In this document: positions 1 through 9,191 of the stretch, one piece after another
Position numbering within the stretch: position 1 is the first letter of the stretch
Layout: each line of letters starts with the position of its first letter
Assembly: GCF_017744655.1 (NCBI RefSeq)
Contig: NZ_JAGIAW010000006.1
Location: forward strand, 124,001-188,000
Source of the DNA: Devosia sp.
GTDB taxonomy: Bacteria > Pseudomonadota > Alphaproteobacteria > Rhizobiales > Devosiaceae
Direction: 5' to 3'
Length of the DNA stretch: 64,000 nt
The notes under the pieces: generated by a model
Database searches by the model: none
What the model was told of the DNA's origin: nothing
The model's input: only the letters and a program-made list of their open reading frames with translations
Translations under genes and position numbers: made by a program

Positions 1-429
1 CACGGTCATGAGGCCTGATGGCAGGCCCGCCTTGCTGCCGATGGCGATGGCCGTCACGGCGTCCGGCGGCGCGACGATAGCGCCGAGCACGAGGGCGGCA
101 GCGATGGGCATGCCGGGCACTGTCCAGGTCGCGACGAGCGCCACGGCAACGGCCGAAGCGAAGACCAGAAAGACGCCTAGATTGACGATCGAACCAAGAC
201 GCTTGGCAAAACTGGTGAAGGAGAAATCGGACGCGGCGGAAAAGAGCAGCGGCGGCAACACGATACCAAGGATGATTTCGGGCTCGAGTTCGAGGCGGTG
301 CAGACCGGGAATGAATGATGCGCCGAGACCGACTATGGCCACCAGCAAAGCCGGCTGAAAATTGCTGCGTTCTGCAAAGGCGGAGATGCCGATGGCGACG
401 ATGATGACGATGAGGATTTCGGCGAACAT
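1..429 (-). CDS. Na+/H+ antiporter, CPA1 family, N-terminal part (runs off window)
   Basis: Reading the minus strand from the ATG at 429 gives 143 codons that stay open to the window edge, so the C-terminal part is missing. The product starts MFAEILIVIIVAIGISAFAE and is a run of hydrophobic helices. It contains LGAIVAPPDAVTAIAIGSKA, which is typical of the core of CPA1 monovalent cation/proton antiporters (NhaP type); the paired acidic residue region includes D in PPDAV. The likely role is Na+ or K+ efflux in exchange for protons at the inner membrane. It is divergent from the tct operon. Family assignment is fairly secure; ion specificity cannot be read from this fragment. Confidence 0.8.
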   Translation of the reverse strand, partial: MFAEILIVIIVAIGISAFAERSNFQPALLVAIVGLGASFIPGLHRLELEPEIILGIVLPPLLFSAASDFSFTSFAKRLGSIVNLGVFLVFASAVAVALVATWTVPGMPIAAALVLGAIVAPPDAVTAIAIGSKAGLPSGLMTV

Positions 430-612
430 GATGGCTCCCGGAGGCGGCCCCGTCTCTCGCTGCAGCGGGGGTGGTAAGGCCCACTAAAGCAAATAGGCGA
501 CGGTTGCATCCAGCCAACAAGAAAATCCTGCAAATTTGGCGGCGGTGCGGAGAAGGCCCGGGAACGGCCCGACAGCCCGCCCGACCTCCGACTAAGGTCG
601 CACTTTCACATT

Positions 613-685
613 CTGTCGGCAGAACTAAGGATATTGACGCCCAATCATCAATGTGATGAGGTTTATAGGCAAAATCTGTCGACAG
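613..685. promoter_or_regulatory. Paired palindromes upstream of the tct operon
   Basis: The 317-base gap between the antiporter and tctC holds two copies of CTGTCGRCAG, at 613-622 (within TTCTGTCGGCAGAA) and 676-685 (flanked by AAAA and TTTT runs), exactly 63 bp apart, or about six helical turns. Between them at 645-659 lies another perfect inverted repeat, TCATCA-ATG-TGATGA. This arrangement suggests operators for a dimeric regulator. The GntR protein encoded at the end of the operon is the obvious candidate, but this is inference. I see no convincing -35/-10 pair, and the rest of the gap shows nothing else. Confidence 0.5.
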
Positions 686-746
686 TTTTGAGTGCTACCG
701 GAGGAGACGGCATGATGCCGCAAAACGGGCGCTCGGGAGGATCAGA

Positions 747-1703
747 ATGAAGTTTACCAAGACGCTTGCGGCTCTGGCCATGACGGCTGCGCTGGGTACT
801 GGCGCTGCCAGTGCGCAGGTCAATGTCATGCTGCCCGCCAATCCTGGCGGCGGCTGGGACGGCACGGGTCGTCAGGCGTTCCAGGCGCTGCATGACGCCG
901 GCATCTATACCGGTGGTGTCAATTTCACCAATACGGGTGGTGCTGGCGGTACTGTGGGCCTTGCCGAATTCCTCGGCACGTCCACTGGTCAGCCCGACGC
1001 TCTCGCCGTGTTCGGCGCAATCACCGTGGGCGCAATTGCGCTCAACAATTCGCCGATCAACCTCGCAGAGTTCCGTCCGGTCGCTCGCTTGACCGCGGAA
1101 TATCTGGTGATCGCCGTTGCGGCGGATTCGCCGTACAACACGCTGGCTGATCTCGTGGCCGGCATCAAGGCTGATCCGGGTGCTGCGGCCCTCGGCGGCG
1201 GTTCGGCCGGTGGCGTCGACCACATCTCGCTCGCGCTACTGGCTCAGGCAGGCGACATTCCGGTGGCCGACCTCAACTACATTCCGCAGACCTCTGGCGC
1301 TGAAACTGTGACGGCAATCGTCAACGGCACTCTGGTTGCGGGCGTTTCCGGCACGTCCGAATTCGCCCAGTTTGCCGAACAGGGTCGCATCAAGATCCTT
1401 GGCGTGACCTCGGCCGAGCGCCGCCCGAACCTGCCTGACGTCCCGACCTTCCACGAGGCCGGCTATGACGTCGAAATCGCCAACTGGCGCGGTATTCTGG
1501 CCGCTCCGGGCGCTCCGGACGACAACTACGCCATGTGGGTCGAGAACTTCACCAAGCTCTCGACGAGCGACGCATGGAAGGCCGTTCTCGCAGCGCAGGG
1601 CTGGGAAGACTACTTCCTCGCCGGTGACGAATTCGGTGCCTTCATTGCCGAAGAAACCGAGCGCCAGGGCCAGATCCTGAAGGATGCCGGCCTTGTCAAC
1701 TGA
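747..1703 (+). CDS. tctC: Tripartite tricarboxylate transporter substrate-binding protein (TctC/Bug family)
   Basis: A 318-residue periplasmic binding protein. Residues 1-23 form a signal peptide (positively charged MKFTK, hydrophobic core, cleavage after ASA). The mature part begins with VNVMLPANPGGGWDGTGRQA, the typical first strand and ligand loop of Bug/TctC receptors, and the length is usual for the family. It should capture a carboxylate in the periplasm and deliver it to the TctAB membrane complex. The ligand cannot be deduced, since Bug proteins bind very different acids. It is the first gene of a tctC-tctB-tctA-prpD-gntR series; a GGGAGG Shine-Dalgarno lies just upstream of the ATG. 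Downstream tctB overlaps its end. Confidence 0.92.
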   Translation: MKFTKTLAALAMTAALGTGAASAQVNVMLPANPGGGWDGTGRQAFQALHDAGIYTGGVNFTNTGGAGGTVGLAEFLGTSTGQPDALAVFGAITVGAIALNNSPINLAEFRPVARLTAEYLVIAVAADSPYNTLADLVAGIKADPGAAALGGGSAGGVDHISLALLAQAGDIPVADLNYIPQTSGAETVTAIVNGTLVAGVSGTSEFAQFAEQGRIKILGVTSAERRPNLPDVPTFHEAGYDVEIANWRGILAAPGAPDDNYAMWVENFTKLSTSDAWKAVLAAQGWEDYFLAGDEFGAFIAEETERQGQILKDAGLVN

Positions 1704-2220
1704 CGAGCGCAACACGACTGAAGGGGGCAGCCCAGCGGCTGCCCCCGCTTCGCCAAAGCCTTATTGGATCGGCATTGGTCTGATGGTGATGGGCGCGGTG
1801 TGGCTCTATGCCGGCTTCGGGTTGCCGCAGGGCGCGCGCTATGCGGCCGTGGGTCCGGGGCTGTTCGTGACCGTTGCTGGCGCAGGCCTGCTCGTTCTCG
1901 GCGCTATTCTCGTGCTGCAGATATCGCGCGGGGAGACGTTCGAGGCGCAGGACGCCGAAGACGCCGATGGCTCGACCAAGATGGACAAGCGGGCTTTTCT
2001 TACGGCGCTCGTCGCCGTTGCGCTGCCGATCGGCACCATGGGTCCGCTGGGCATGCCGTTTACCGCGACGCTGTCCTTCGTGCTGGTCGCCAATGCCTTC
2101 GGCTCGCGTCGCTGGTGGCTTGACCTCGTCTACGGCCTCATTCTGGCTTGTGCCGCCTGGTTCCTGTTCAAGCAGCTCGGGCTGCAATTGGGCCGGTTCT
2201 TCCCGCCTCTGGGAGTGTAA
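1684..2220 (+). CDS. tctB: Tripartite tricarboxylate transporter small membrane subunit (TctB)
   Basis: 178 residues with four hydrophobic segments, roughly residues 27-47, 57-79, 105-128 and 145-165, matching the four-helix TctB subunit. The N-terminal 25 residues are polar and poorly conserved. The ATG at 1684 lies inside tctC and gives a 20-bp overlap; a TTG at 1693 in the same frame is an alternative start. TctB pairs with the large subunit TctA, encoded 3 bp downstream, to form the secondary, cation-driven permease. Its order between tctC and tctA supports the call, because the sequence itself is weakly conserved in this family. Confidence 0.85.
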   Translation: MPALSTDERNTTEGGSPAAAPASPKPYWIGIGLMVMGAVWLYAGFGLPQGARYAAVGPGLFVTVAGAGLLVLGAILVLQISRGETFEAQDAEDADGSTKMDKRAFLTALVAVALPIGTMGPLGMPFTATLSFVLVANAFGSRRWWLDLVYGLILACAAWFLFKQLGLQLGRFFPPLGV

Positions 2221-2223
2221 AAC

Positions 2224-3711
2224 GTGGAAACTTTCGAGCTTCTGCTGCATGGCTTCAGCGTGGCGCTGCAGCCGACAAATCTCATGTGGGCGCTGGTTGG
2301 TTCGGTGCTTGGTACTGCTATCGGCATTCTGCCCGGCATCGGCCCGGCGCTGACCATTGCGCTGCTGCTGCCGGTGACCACCGCCCTCGCCCCGACTTCG
2401 GCCTTCATCATGTTCGCCGGCATTCTTTATGGTGCGATGTATGGCGGATCGACGACGTCCATTCTGCTTAATACGCCGGGCGAAGCGGGGTCGATGATGA
2501 CCGCGCTCGAGGGCAACAAGATGGCCCGGGCCGGGCGTGGCGCGGCGGCGCTGGCAACGGCGGCCATCGGGTCGTTTGTGGCTGGTACGATTGCGACGCT
2601 GGCGCTGACTTTTGCCGCGCCGGCTGTTGCGGAGCTGGCCTTCTATTTCAAGCCGACGGACTATTTTGCCATTACGGCGCTGGCCTTCTGTTCGGTGGCC
2701 GTGGTGATGGGCACGTCGCGTACGCGCGGGTTCGTGTCGCTATTCCTCGGCATTGCCATCGGCGTGATCGGCATCGACTCGATGACGGGGCAGCCGCGTT
2801 TGACCTTCGGCAATATGCAGCTTTTGCGCGGCATTGCGCTGACGGTGGTGCTGGTGTCGCTCTTTGCCGTCGGCGAAATTCTCTATGTCGCCAGCCGCTA
2901 TCGGACGACGCCGGGCGTTATGGCGCCGATCAAGGGCCAGCTCTGGATGACCAAGCAGGATTTTGCTCGGTCTTGGAAGCCCTGGCTGCGCGGTACGGCA
3001 ATCGGGTTTCCCATGGGCGCCCTGCCCGGCAGCGGTTCGGAAATCCCGACCATGCTCAGCTACACGCTGGAGCGGAAGCTGACCAAGCATCCGGAAGAGT
3101 TCGGCAAGGGCGCCATCGAAGGCGTGGCCGGACCGGAGGCGGCGAACAATGCGGCCGCGGCTGGTATTCTGGTGCCACTGCTGACGCTGGGCTTGCCGAC
3201 TTCGGCGACCGCCGCGGTGCTGCTGGCCGCGTTCCAGAACTATGGATTGCAGCCGGGCCCGTTCCTCTTCACGTCCAATCCGGCGCTGATCTGGGGGCTG
3301 ATTGCCTCGCTCTATGTCGGCAATGTCATGCTGCTGGTGCTCAACCTGCCGCTGGTCGGCATCTGGGTGCAGTTGCTGCGCATTCCGCGGCCGCAGCTTT
3401 ATGCCGGCATTCTGGTCTTTGCCATGATTGGCGTCTGGGGTCTCGCGGGATCATGGATGGATCTGACGATCATGCTGGTCGTCGGCCTCGCCGGCTATGT
3501 GATGCGGGTCTACGACTTCCCCATCGCGCCGGTGCTGATCGGGCTCATCCTCGGGCCGATGGCGGAAACGCAGCTGCGTACGGCGCTGGCTGCTGGTCAG
3601 GGCAATCCCATGGTTCTCGTTTCGACGCCGCTCTCGGCCGTTCTCATCACCCTGGCCGTGCTGCTCCTAGCACTGCCCATTCTCCTCAAGCGCCTGCGCG
3701 CCAACGCCTAA
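2224..3711 (+). CDS. tctA: Tripartite tricarboxylate transporter large permease subunit (TctA)
   Basis: A 495-residue, very hydrophobic protein with about twelve membrane segments, the usual TctA length. Near the N-terminus it has [17 protein letters not shown] and later [17 protein letters not shown], the two related glycine/proline motifs repeated in the two halves of TctA proteins. [20 protein letters not shown] and [16 protein letters not shown] are also typical. Translation begins with GTG at 2224, three bases after the tctB stop, so coupling is likely. It forms the inner-membrane channel that works with TctB and the TctC receptor. Confidence 0.94.
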   Translation: METFELLLHGFSVALQPTNLMWALVGSVLGTAIGILPGIGPALTIALLLPVTTALAPTSAFIMFAGILYGAMYGGSTTSILLNTPGEAGSMMTALEGNKMARAGRGAAALATAAIGSFVAGTIATLALTFAAPAVAELAFYFKPTDYFAITALAFCSVAVVMGTSRTRGFVSLFLGIAIGVIGIDSMTGQPRLTFGNMQLLRGIALTVVLVSLFAVGEILYVASRYRTTPGVMAPIKGQLWMTKQDFARSWKPWLRGTAIGFPMGALPGSGSEIPTMLSYTLERKLTKHPEEFGKGAIEGVAGPEAANNAAAAGILVPLLTLGLPTSATAAVLLAAFQNYGLQPGPFLFTSNPALIWGLIASLYVGNVMLLVLNLPLVGIWVQLLRIPRPQLYAGILVFAMIGVWGLAGSWMDLTIMLVVGLAGYVMRVYDFPIAPVLIGLILGPMAETQLRTALAAGQGNPMVLVSTPLSAVLITLAVLLLALPILLKRLRANA

Positions 3712-3739
3712 AAAGCCTGAATAAGGAAATCTTCCTGAT

Positions 3740-5260
3740 ATGAAGACCTACGACGTAAAAGTTCATCCATCCGCCGCCAACCTGCCGCGCGAGCAACAGC
3801 TTGCCTGGCATATTGCAGAGTTCGCCGCCAATTGCGGCCCGCTGGATGCTGACGTGATCGAGATGATCGCCTGCCGAATCGTCGACAATGCCAGCGTGGG
3901 TCTGGCCGCCATCAACCGCGCACCGGTCGCTGCGGCGCGCGCCATGGCTTTGGCGCACCCCCGAAAAGGTGGCGCGACGGTTTATGGTCTGGGCAGCGGG
4001 GTCCGTGTCGATGCGGAATGGGCGGCGTGGGCCAATGCCACGGCCGTGCGCGAACTCGACTTCCACGACACATTCCTTGCTGCCGACTACTCGCATCCGG
4101 GCGACGCGATTTCGCCGCTGATCGCCGTGGCGCAGCAGATGGGGATTGGTGGCGCCGACCTGGCTCGCGGTATTGCGGTGACCTATGAAGTGCATGTGGC
4201 GCTGGTGAAGGCGATTTCGCTGCATAAGTACAAGAAGGACCATGTGGCCCATCTTGCGCCGGCGACCACGGCGGCCATCGGCGCCATGCTGGGTCTGCCG
4301 ACGGAAGTGATCTTCCAGGCGGTCAATCAGGCCGTGCACCTGAGCTTCTCTACGCGCCAGTCTCGCAAGGGCGAGATCAGCTCGTGGAAGGCCTATGTTC
4401 CGGGCTTTTCGGGCAAGCTCGCGATTGAATGTATCGACCGCGCCATGCGTGGCGAAGCCTCGCCGTCCCCGATCTACGAAGGTGAGGACTCCGTCATTGC
4501 CTGGATGCTGGGCGGTAAGAACGAGGCTTATAAGGTCTCCCTGCCTGCCCCCGGCGAAAGCCCGCGCGGTATCATGGAGACCTATACCAAGGCACATTCG
4601 GCCGAATATCAGGCGCAGGCGCTGATCGATCTCGCGATCGATCTTTCGGGGCAGATCGGCGATCTTTCGAAGGTGAAGGACATCCTGCTCGAAACCAGCC
4701 ATCACACGCATAACGTGATCGGTACCGGCGCCAACGATCCGCAGAAGATGGACCCGGAAGCATCGCGCGAAACGCTTGATCACTCGATCATGTATATCCT
4801 TGCGGTCGCGCTCGAAGACCGCAAATGGCACCATGTCGACTCGTATACGCGCGAGCGTGCACGCACGCCGTCGACGGTGGCGCTGTGGCACAAGATCCGC
4901 ACGGTGGAAGAGCCGTCCTGGACGGTGCGCTACCTCGATCCCGATCCGGACAAGCGCGCTTTTGGCGGCAAGATCATTGTTACGCTGGAAGACGGCCGTG
5001 TGATCACGGGCGAGCGCGGCGTGGCCGATGCCCACCCCAATGGCAACCATCCCTGGACCTGGCCGGACTATGCCGGCAAGTTCGAGACCCTGACCAAGGG
5101 CGAGCTGGCAGATGCCGATCGCAAGGCTTTCCTTGAAGCGGCCAAGGGCTTTGCTGGTCTCGCCGCAGGAAAACTCGATGTGCTCATTCCTGCCCTGCCG
5201 CAAGGTAGCGTGAACCCGTCGAAGCCGACGGGTCAGGGCATTTTCGACCACGGGCTCTGA
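3740..5260 (+). CDS. prpD: MmgE/PrpD family dehydratase (2-methylcitrate dehydratase-like)
   Basis: 506 residues, close to PrpD length (about 480). The motif RELDFHDTFLAADYSHPGDA near residue 110 matches the family signature with its Asp/His pair, and TRQSRKGEISSWKAYVPGFS and ETYTKAHSAEYQAQA fit the all-helical fold. PrpD enzymes dehydrate 2-methylcitrate or related hydroxy-tricarboxylates. The gene lies 28 bp after tctA, so the enzyme probably acts on the acid imported by TctABC. The other 2-methylcitrate cycle genes (prpB, prpC) are not here, so propionate breakdown should not be assumed; other MmgE/PrpD members act on citrate-, itaconate- or aconitate-type substrates. Symbol given by family resemblance only. 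Confidence 0.78.
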   Translation: MKTYDVKVHPSAANLPREQQLAWHIAEFAANCGPLDADVIEMIACRIVDNASVGLAAINRAPVAAARAMALAHPRKGGATVYGLGSGVRVDAEWAAWANATAVRELDFHDTFLAADYSHPGDAISPLIAVAQQMGIGGADLARGIAVTYEVHVALVKAISLHKYKKDHVAHLAPATTAAIGAMLGLPTEVIFQAVNQAVHLSFSTRQSRKGEISSWKAYVPGFSGKLAIECIDRAMRGEASPSPIYEGEDSVIAWMLGGKNEAYKVSLPAPGESPRGIMETYTKAHSAEYQAQALIDLAIDLSGQIGDLSKVKDILLETSHHTHNVIGTGANDPQKMDPEASRETLDHSIMYILAVALEDRKWHHVDSYTRERARTPSTVALWHKIRTVEEPSWTVRYLDPDPDKRAFGGKIIVTLEDGRVITGERGVADAHPNGNHPWTWPDYAGKFETLTKGELADADRKAFLEAAKGFAGLAAGKLDVLIPALPQGSVNPSKPTGQGIFDHGL

Positions 5261-5271
5261 GAGCAAACAGC

Positions 5272-5302
5272 TGGATCGCGTCGCTTTGCGTGGCGCGATC
5301 CA
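5272..5302 (+). other. Hairpin between prpD and gntR
   Basis: A perfect 9-bp stem, TGGATCGCG at 5272-5280 pairing with CGCGATCCA at 5294-5302 around a 13-base loop, sits 12 bases after the prpD stop. No U-run follows, so it is not a standard terminator. It could attenuate read-through into gntR or protect the 3' end of the upstream message. Confidence 0.4.
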
Positions 5303-5348
5303 TGCGCTATGGAAACCGGTCTTTGGACCGCAACCACGCTGGAGCAAG

Positions 5349-6029
5349 ATGGATCAGGACGCCGAGACGATCGAGATTGCCGACGATCGGCTGCTGACCG
5401 ATCAGTTGTTCGAACAACTGAGCGAGGCCATTGTCGTGGGCACTTTCGCGCCCGGCATCAAGCTGAGCGAACCGCGCCTGGCCGCACAATATGGCGTCAG
5501 CCGCGGACCGCTGCGGGAGGCCATTCGGCGACTGGAAGAACGCAAGCTCGTGACACGTGCACCCCGCCAGGGCGTGCGCGTCGTGGTGCCGACGCCCAAT
5601 GATGCGCTGGAGCTGTTTACGATCCGCGAGGTTCTCGAAGGGCTGGCGGCGCGGCACGCGGCAGAGAATGCCACCGAAGCCGAGGTGGACGAGTTGCGCG
5701 CCATGCTGGCGCGGCACCGCGAGGCGCTCTCGAAACCCGATGCCATGGTCTATTGGCAGGCCACCGCCAATTCGGACTTTCACTTCATGATTGCCCGGAT
5801 CGGGCGGAACCAGCACCTGTTCGACCTGCTCTGCGGCGAATACTACACGCTGTTCCGGCTCTACCGCATGCAGCACCGGATCGTGCCTGGCCGTGCCCAG
5901 CGCGCGCTTGCCGAGCATGAGCGGATCGTCGAGGCGATCGCCGATCGGGATGCGGAGCTATCGGAAATCCTGATGCGCCGGCACATTGCCTCGGCTCGCA
6001 TCGGCCTCATCGCGCAGGCGAACGCCTGA
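5349..6029 (+). CDS. GntR family (FadR/FCD subfamily) transcriptional regulator
   Basis: 226 residues from the ATG at 5349. That start is preferred over one at 5286, which would lie inside the hairpin region and add non-conserved residues. Residues about 15-80 are a winged helix-turn-helix (LSEPRLAAQYGVSRGPLREAIRRLEER). The rest is an FCD ligand-binding domain with the acidic/histidine metal-site residues expected in NSDFHFMIARIG and the later helices. Its position at the end of the tct-prpD operon suggests it senses the transported acid or its product and represses the operon. Its last 72 bp overlap the 3' end of the convergent cyclase gene. Confidence 0.88.
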   Translation: MDQDAETIEIADDRLLTDQLFEQLSEAIVVGTFAPGIKLSEPRLAAQYGVSRGPLREAIRRLEERKLVTRAPRQGVRVVVPTPNDALELFTIREVLEGLAARHAAENATEAEVDELRAMLARHREALSKPDAMVYWQATANSDFHFMIARIGRNQHLFDLLCGEYYTLFRLYRMQHRIVPGRAQRALAEHERIVEAIADRDAELSEILMRRHIASARIGLIAQANA

Positions 6030-8120
6030 GGGCATGTCGGGCTCGTCGGGCGGAAAGTCTGCGAGCCGAGTGGGCAGAGCGGCGTAGAACTGGACCAGTT
6101 CCGGTTCGATCTTTTCGGCCAGAGCTTCGCAACGTTTCAGCAGGTTTGTGTCGAGCACACCGCGGGTCAGGGCGGAGACGAGTTCAGCGTGAAGCGTTGC
6201 CAATTCTTCGAAGGCTGGGCTTGATTTGAGCGTTTCATCGCCGACGAGCAGTTTGATGGGCTCGCGGCCGGACATGCCTTTGAGCTCCACCTGCCCGGCA
6301 TCGAGGAAGGCCAGGTCAGGGGTTTCGGCAACCATGCCTGAGGTTACGAGGATGCTGTAGCCGACCGGCTTGCAGGCGCCTTCGATGCGGCTCGCGACGT
6401 TGACGGTGTCGCCGACGCAGGAATAGTCGAAGCGTTTTTCAAAGCCCATATTGCCGACGAGCGCGGGGCCCGTGGCGATGCCAATGCCGATATGGATGGG
6501 ATCGTCGCTGCCGCGATTGAGGTCGCGCAGGGCATTTCGCATGGCGAGGGCGGCGCGGCCGGCGAGCAAGGCGTGTTCCTTTTCCTCGGCCGGGGCATTC
6601 CAGAAGGCCATGACCGAGTCGCCCATGAATTTGTCGATGGTGCCGCGATGGCGGATGATCGCGCCGCCCAGGGCGGCAAAGAGGCCATTGAGAATGTTGA
6701 CCAATTGCTCGGGCGTGGTGCGTTCGGCGAGGGCTGAAAAGTTGCGGATGTCGGAGAACATCACGGTCAACTCGCGCACATTGCCGCCGAGGCGGAGGAG
6801 GCTCTGGTCGGCTTCGATCTGCGTGAGGACCGAAGGCTCGACATAGTAACCGAAGGCGCGGCGGATGCGGCGGCGGTCGAAATCGGTGACCGTGAAGCGC
6901 AGGAAGGCCATGGTGGCATAGCTGACGAGGGCGGCGAAGAGCGGATAGCTCGGATCGATGAGGAGACCGGGGCTGGAAAAGCTCCACCAGCTGAAGGCGA
7001 CTGAAGCGGCGGCGACGGCCAGCGATACGCCAAGGCCGACCAGGGGGCCTGAAACGACGACGGCTAGGACGATGACAAGGCCCGAGGTGGCAAGGAGCAG
7101 CAGTTCGAGCCCGGACACCCAATCGGCGCGGTCAAGGAAGGTCTGGGTCAGGATCTGTTCGAGCGCCTGGAGATGGATGGAGACGCCTGGCACGGGCACG
7201 CCGAGGGGACTGATGCGGATATCGTTGAGGCCGCTGGCGGAGCTACCGATGAAGACGATGTGGCCGGCGATCAAGGGAGCGAGCGCGGCATAGTCACCGT
7301 CGAGCAGGTCGGTGGCCGGGATGTAGGTTTCGGGCGGAAGCTCACGATAGTAGAGCCGCAGATCGCCCGTGGGGCCGGTGGGAATGGAGAAATCCCCTAC
7401 CCGGACGGCTTCAACGGTTCGGCCGTCAACATTGTCGCCCATGACGACGAGCGTCGGCACACCCATGGCGACGCGCAGGGCTTCGACCGAAAGCGTCGGG
7501 ATGACTCCAGAGTCGATGCGCCAGAGCAGAGGCAGGCGGCGGGCAACCCCTGCCCCTTGGCGATCAAGGCTGGCGACGCCGAGGCCGCTGGCGGCGGCAG
7601 CGAGGATGGGAAGAGGCTGGGCGGCACCGCCAAGGTCAGGCGCGGCAGCGAGCGGATCGCTGCCGGTAGTGGCGAGCCCGGCTTTGGCCGGTGTCGTGAC
7701 GGGGAGAGCGCTGCCGTTTTGGGCGAGGCCCAGAATGGTGGGGCCCGATTTCAGGGAGGTGGCGAAGGCCTCGTCCGGGTTCGGGCCGCCCGAGGAACGC
7801 TCGGCTTCGCTGAAGAGGATATCGAAGGCAATGGCGGCAGCGCCAAGTTCGGTGAGGCGGTCGGAGAGGCGCGCCAGGGTTTCACGCGGCCACGGCCATT
7901 GGCCGACTTCGGCCATGGACACCTCATCGATGTCGATGATCCGGACTGGCAGATCATCCGGCGCTGTGCGGGGTTTTAGCTGCTGGAAGACATCAAAGCT
8001 CGTCTCGCGGGCGACTTGGACCGGATAGGGATCGGCGACCCGAAGCGCGACGAGGCCGAGGATGACGAGAAGGCCCAGAGTAAGCGCCGCAAGCCGCCTG
8101 CCCATGGCCCCTGCCCTCAA
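5958..8120 (-). CDS. CHASE2-domain adenylate/guanylate cyclase (class III)
   Basis: 720 residues. An N-terminal membrane anchor (about 8-28) is followed by an extracytoplasmic CHASE2 sensor domain (about 35-330; FDILFSEAERSSGG and VFIGSSASGLNDIR are typical), three membrane helices (about 335-410) and a cytoplasmic class III cyclase domain (about 470-650). The catalytic domain shows FSDIRNF with a metal-binding Asp, IDKFMGDSVMAFWNAP with a substrate-contacting Lys and second metal Asp, and CVGDTVNVASRIE with the transition-state Asn and Arg. The Lys favours ATP, so cAMP production is likely. The start overlaps the end of the upstream araC gene by 4 bp; MGRRLAAL at 8105 is an alternative. The sensed signal is unknown. 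Confidence 0.9.
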   Translation of the reverse strand: MRAGAMGRRLAALTLGLLVILGLVALRVADPYPVQVARETSFDVFQQLKPRTAPDDLPVRIIDIDEVSMAEVGQWPWPRETLARLSDRLTELGAAAIAFDILFSEAERSSGGPNPDEAFATSLKSGPTILGLAQNGSALPVTTPAKAGLATTGSDPLAAAPDLGGAAQPLPILAAAASGLGVASLDRQGAGVARRLPLLWRIDSGVIPTLSVEALRVAMGVPTLVVMGDNVDGRTVEAVRVGDFSIPTGPTGDLRLYYRELPPETYIPATDLLDGDYAALAPLIAGHIVFIGSSASGLNDIRISPLGVPVPGVSIHLQALEQILTQTFLDRADWVSGLELLLLATSGLVIVLAVVVSGPLVGLGVSLAVAAASVAFSWWSFSSPGLLIDPSYPLFAALVSYATMAFLRFTVTDFDRRRIRRAFGYYVEPSVLTQIEADQSLLRLGGNVRELTVMFSDIRNFSALAERTTPEQLVNILNGLFAALGGAIIRHRGTIDKFMGDSVMAFWNAPAEEKEHALLAGRAALAMRNALRDLNRGSDDPIHIGIGIATGPALVGNMGFEKRFDYSCVGDTVNVASRIEGACKPVGYSILVTSGMVAETPDLAFLDAGQVELKGMSGREPIKLLVGDETLKSSPAFEELATLHAELVSALTRGVLDTNLLKRCEALAEKIEPELVQFYAALPTRLADFPPDEPDMPSGVRLRDEADASRGNVPAHQDFR

Positions 8121-9046
8121 TTATAGGGCGTACAGGCCGCGACGCGCTGCGGCAGGACCGAGCTGGGGCGGGAGCGGAGATCGCGGCGGAAATCGCTGGG
8201 CGACATGCCGGCGATCTTGCGGAAGAGCTTGTTGAAGGCGCTGAGCGAGCCAAAGCCGCTATCCATGGCGACCTGCAGCACATTGGCGTCGTCGCGCATC
8301 AGGAGCGCTTGGGCGTAAGAGAGGCGCATCAGGCTGACGTAGTCGTTCAAGGTCATGCCGGTGCATTTCTTGAAGACGGTCATGGCGTATTTCGGATGCA
8401 CATCGGCGGCGACGGCGATGTCGACGGAGTCGATGTCCTCGCGAAAGTTGTCGGCGATGTAGTCGCAGATGCGCACAACGATTGGGGAAATGTGCTGGTC
8501 GGTCGTGTGGCTGTTGGATCTGGCGTGGTGGCCGGAGAGCAGTTCGTAGGGAGCGAAGCGGATGCGCTCGATACGGAGGAGAAGTTCATCCACCGCCATG
8601 CTCGTTTTCAGCGGATCGCCGGAGCGGACGTAGTCGTTCCAGCGCGCGAAATTGACGGGGTCGGAAGCGTCCGTGGCGCGGGTGACGAGAGCAGCGCCCT
8701 GCATGAGGCCGGCTTGCACATCCTGCGGCAGGCGGAGGCGGAAGAAATGCACGAGCGGCAGGTGGCCGCCCGCATAGACGAGGTCTTCGGAGGCGTCGTC
8801 GAGTCGATGTGGCTGACCGCCCCAGAAGAGAGCGAGATCCCCGGCACCGAAGCGGACCTCGTAGCCGCTCATGGCATAGTGAGCCCAGCCGCGGATGATG
8901 TAATTGACCTCGACCTGCGCATGCCAATGCGACGAGCGCATCAGCAAGGGCGAGGCGTGGAACATGTTGAGTTCGGTGGGAAGGTTCTCCACGCCGTCGA
9001 GGGCCGGCTCGTAGTAGCCGCGCTCCACCATCTTACTATCCGCCAA
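8117..9046 (-). CDS. AraC family transcriptional regulator with cupin sensor domain
   Basis: 309 residues. The N-terminal half is a cupin-like arm (HWHAQVEVNYIIRGWAHYAM, then GAGDLALFWGGQPHRL), and the C-terminal 100 residues are the double helix-turn-helix of AraC/XylS proteins (IAVAADVHPKYAMTVFKKCTG; the last motif FGSLSAFNKLFRKIAGMSPS). The organisation resembles sugar-responsive MelR/RhaS-type activators. It is divergent from the dehydrogenase/reductase fusion at 9192, with a 145-bp shared promoter region, which suggests that the fusion gene is its target. It is followed by the cyclase with a 4-bp overlap. Confidence 0.88.
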   Translation of the reverse strand: MADSKMVERGYYEPALDGVENLPTELNMFHASPLLMRSSHWHAQVEVNYIIRGWAHYAMSGYEVRFGAGDLALFWGGQPHRLDDASEDLVYAGGHLPLVHFFRLRLPQDVQAGLMQGAALVTRATDASDPVNFARWNDYVRSGDPLKTSMAVDELLLRIERIRFAPYELLSGHHARSNSHTTDQHISPIVVRICDYIADNFREDIDSVDIAVAADVHPKYAMTVFKKCTGMTLNDYVSLMRLSYAQALLMRDDANVLQVAMDSGFGSLSAFNKLFRKIAGMSPSDFRRDLRSRPSSVLPQRVAACTPYN

Positions 9047-9191
9047 TTTGAAATACCCGATAAGAGCGACGGCTCATGAGGAGTGGATAGCTTAGGTATC
9101 GCTCGGCACAAGAGCAAGGGAGGAGAATGCGCGGGGTTTTGAAACCTGCCGCGCCGCCTGTCTTGGCCGATGGATATTTGAGGAGCAGACC

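Noticed and set aside
3686..5347. A 553-codon open frame on the minus strand opposite prpD
   Set aside because: It is the antisense of a well-supported PrpD gene; the composition is Arg/His/Gly-rich without motifs, as expected from GC-rich codon bias.
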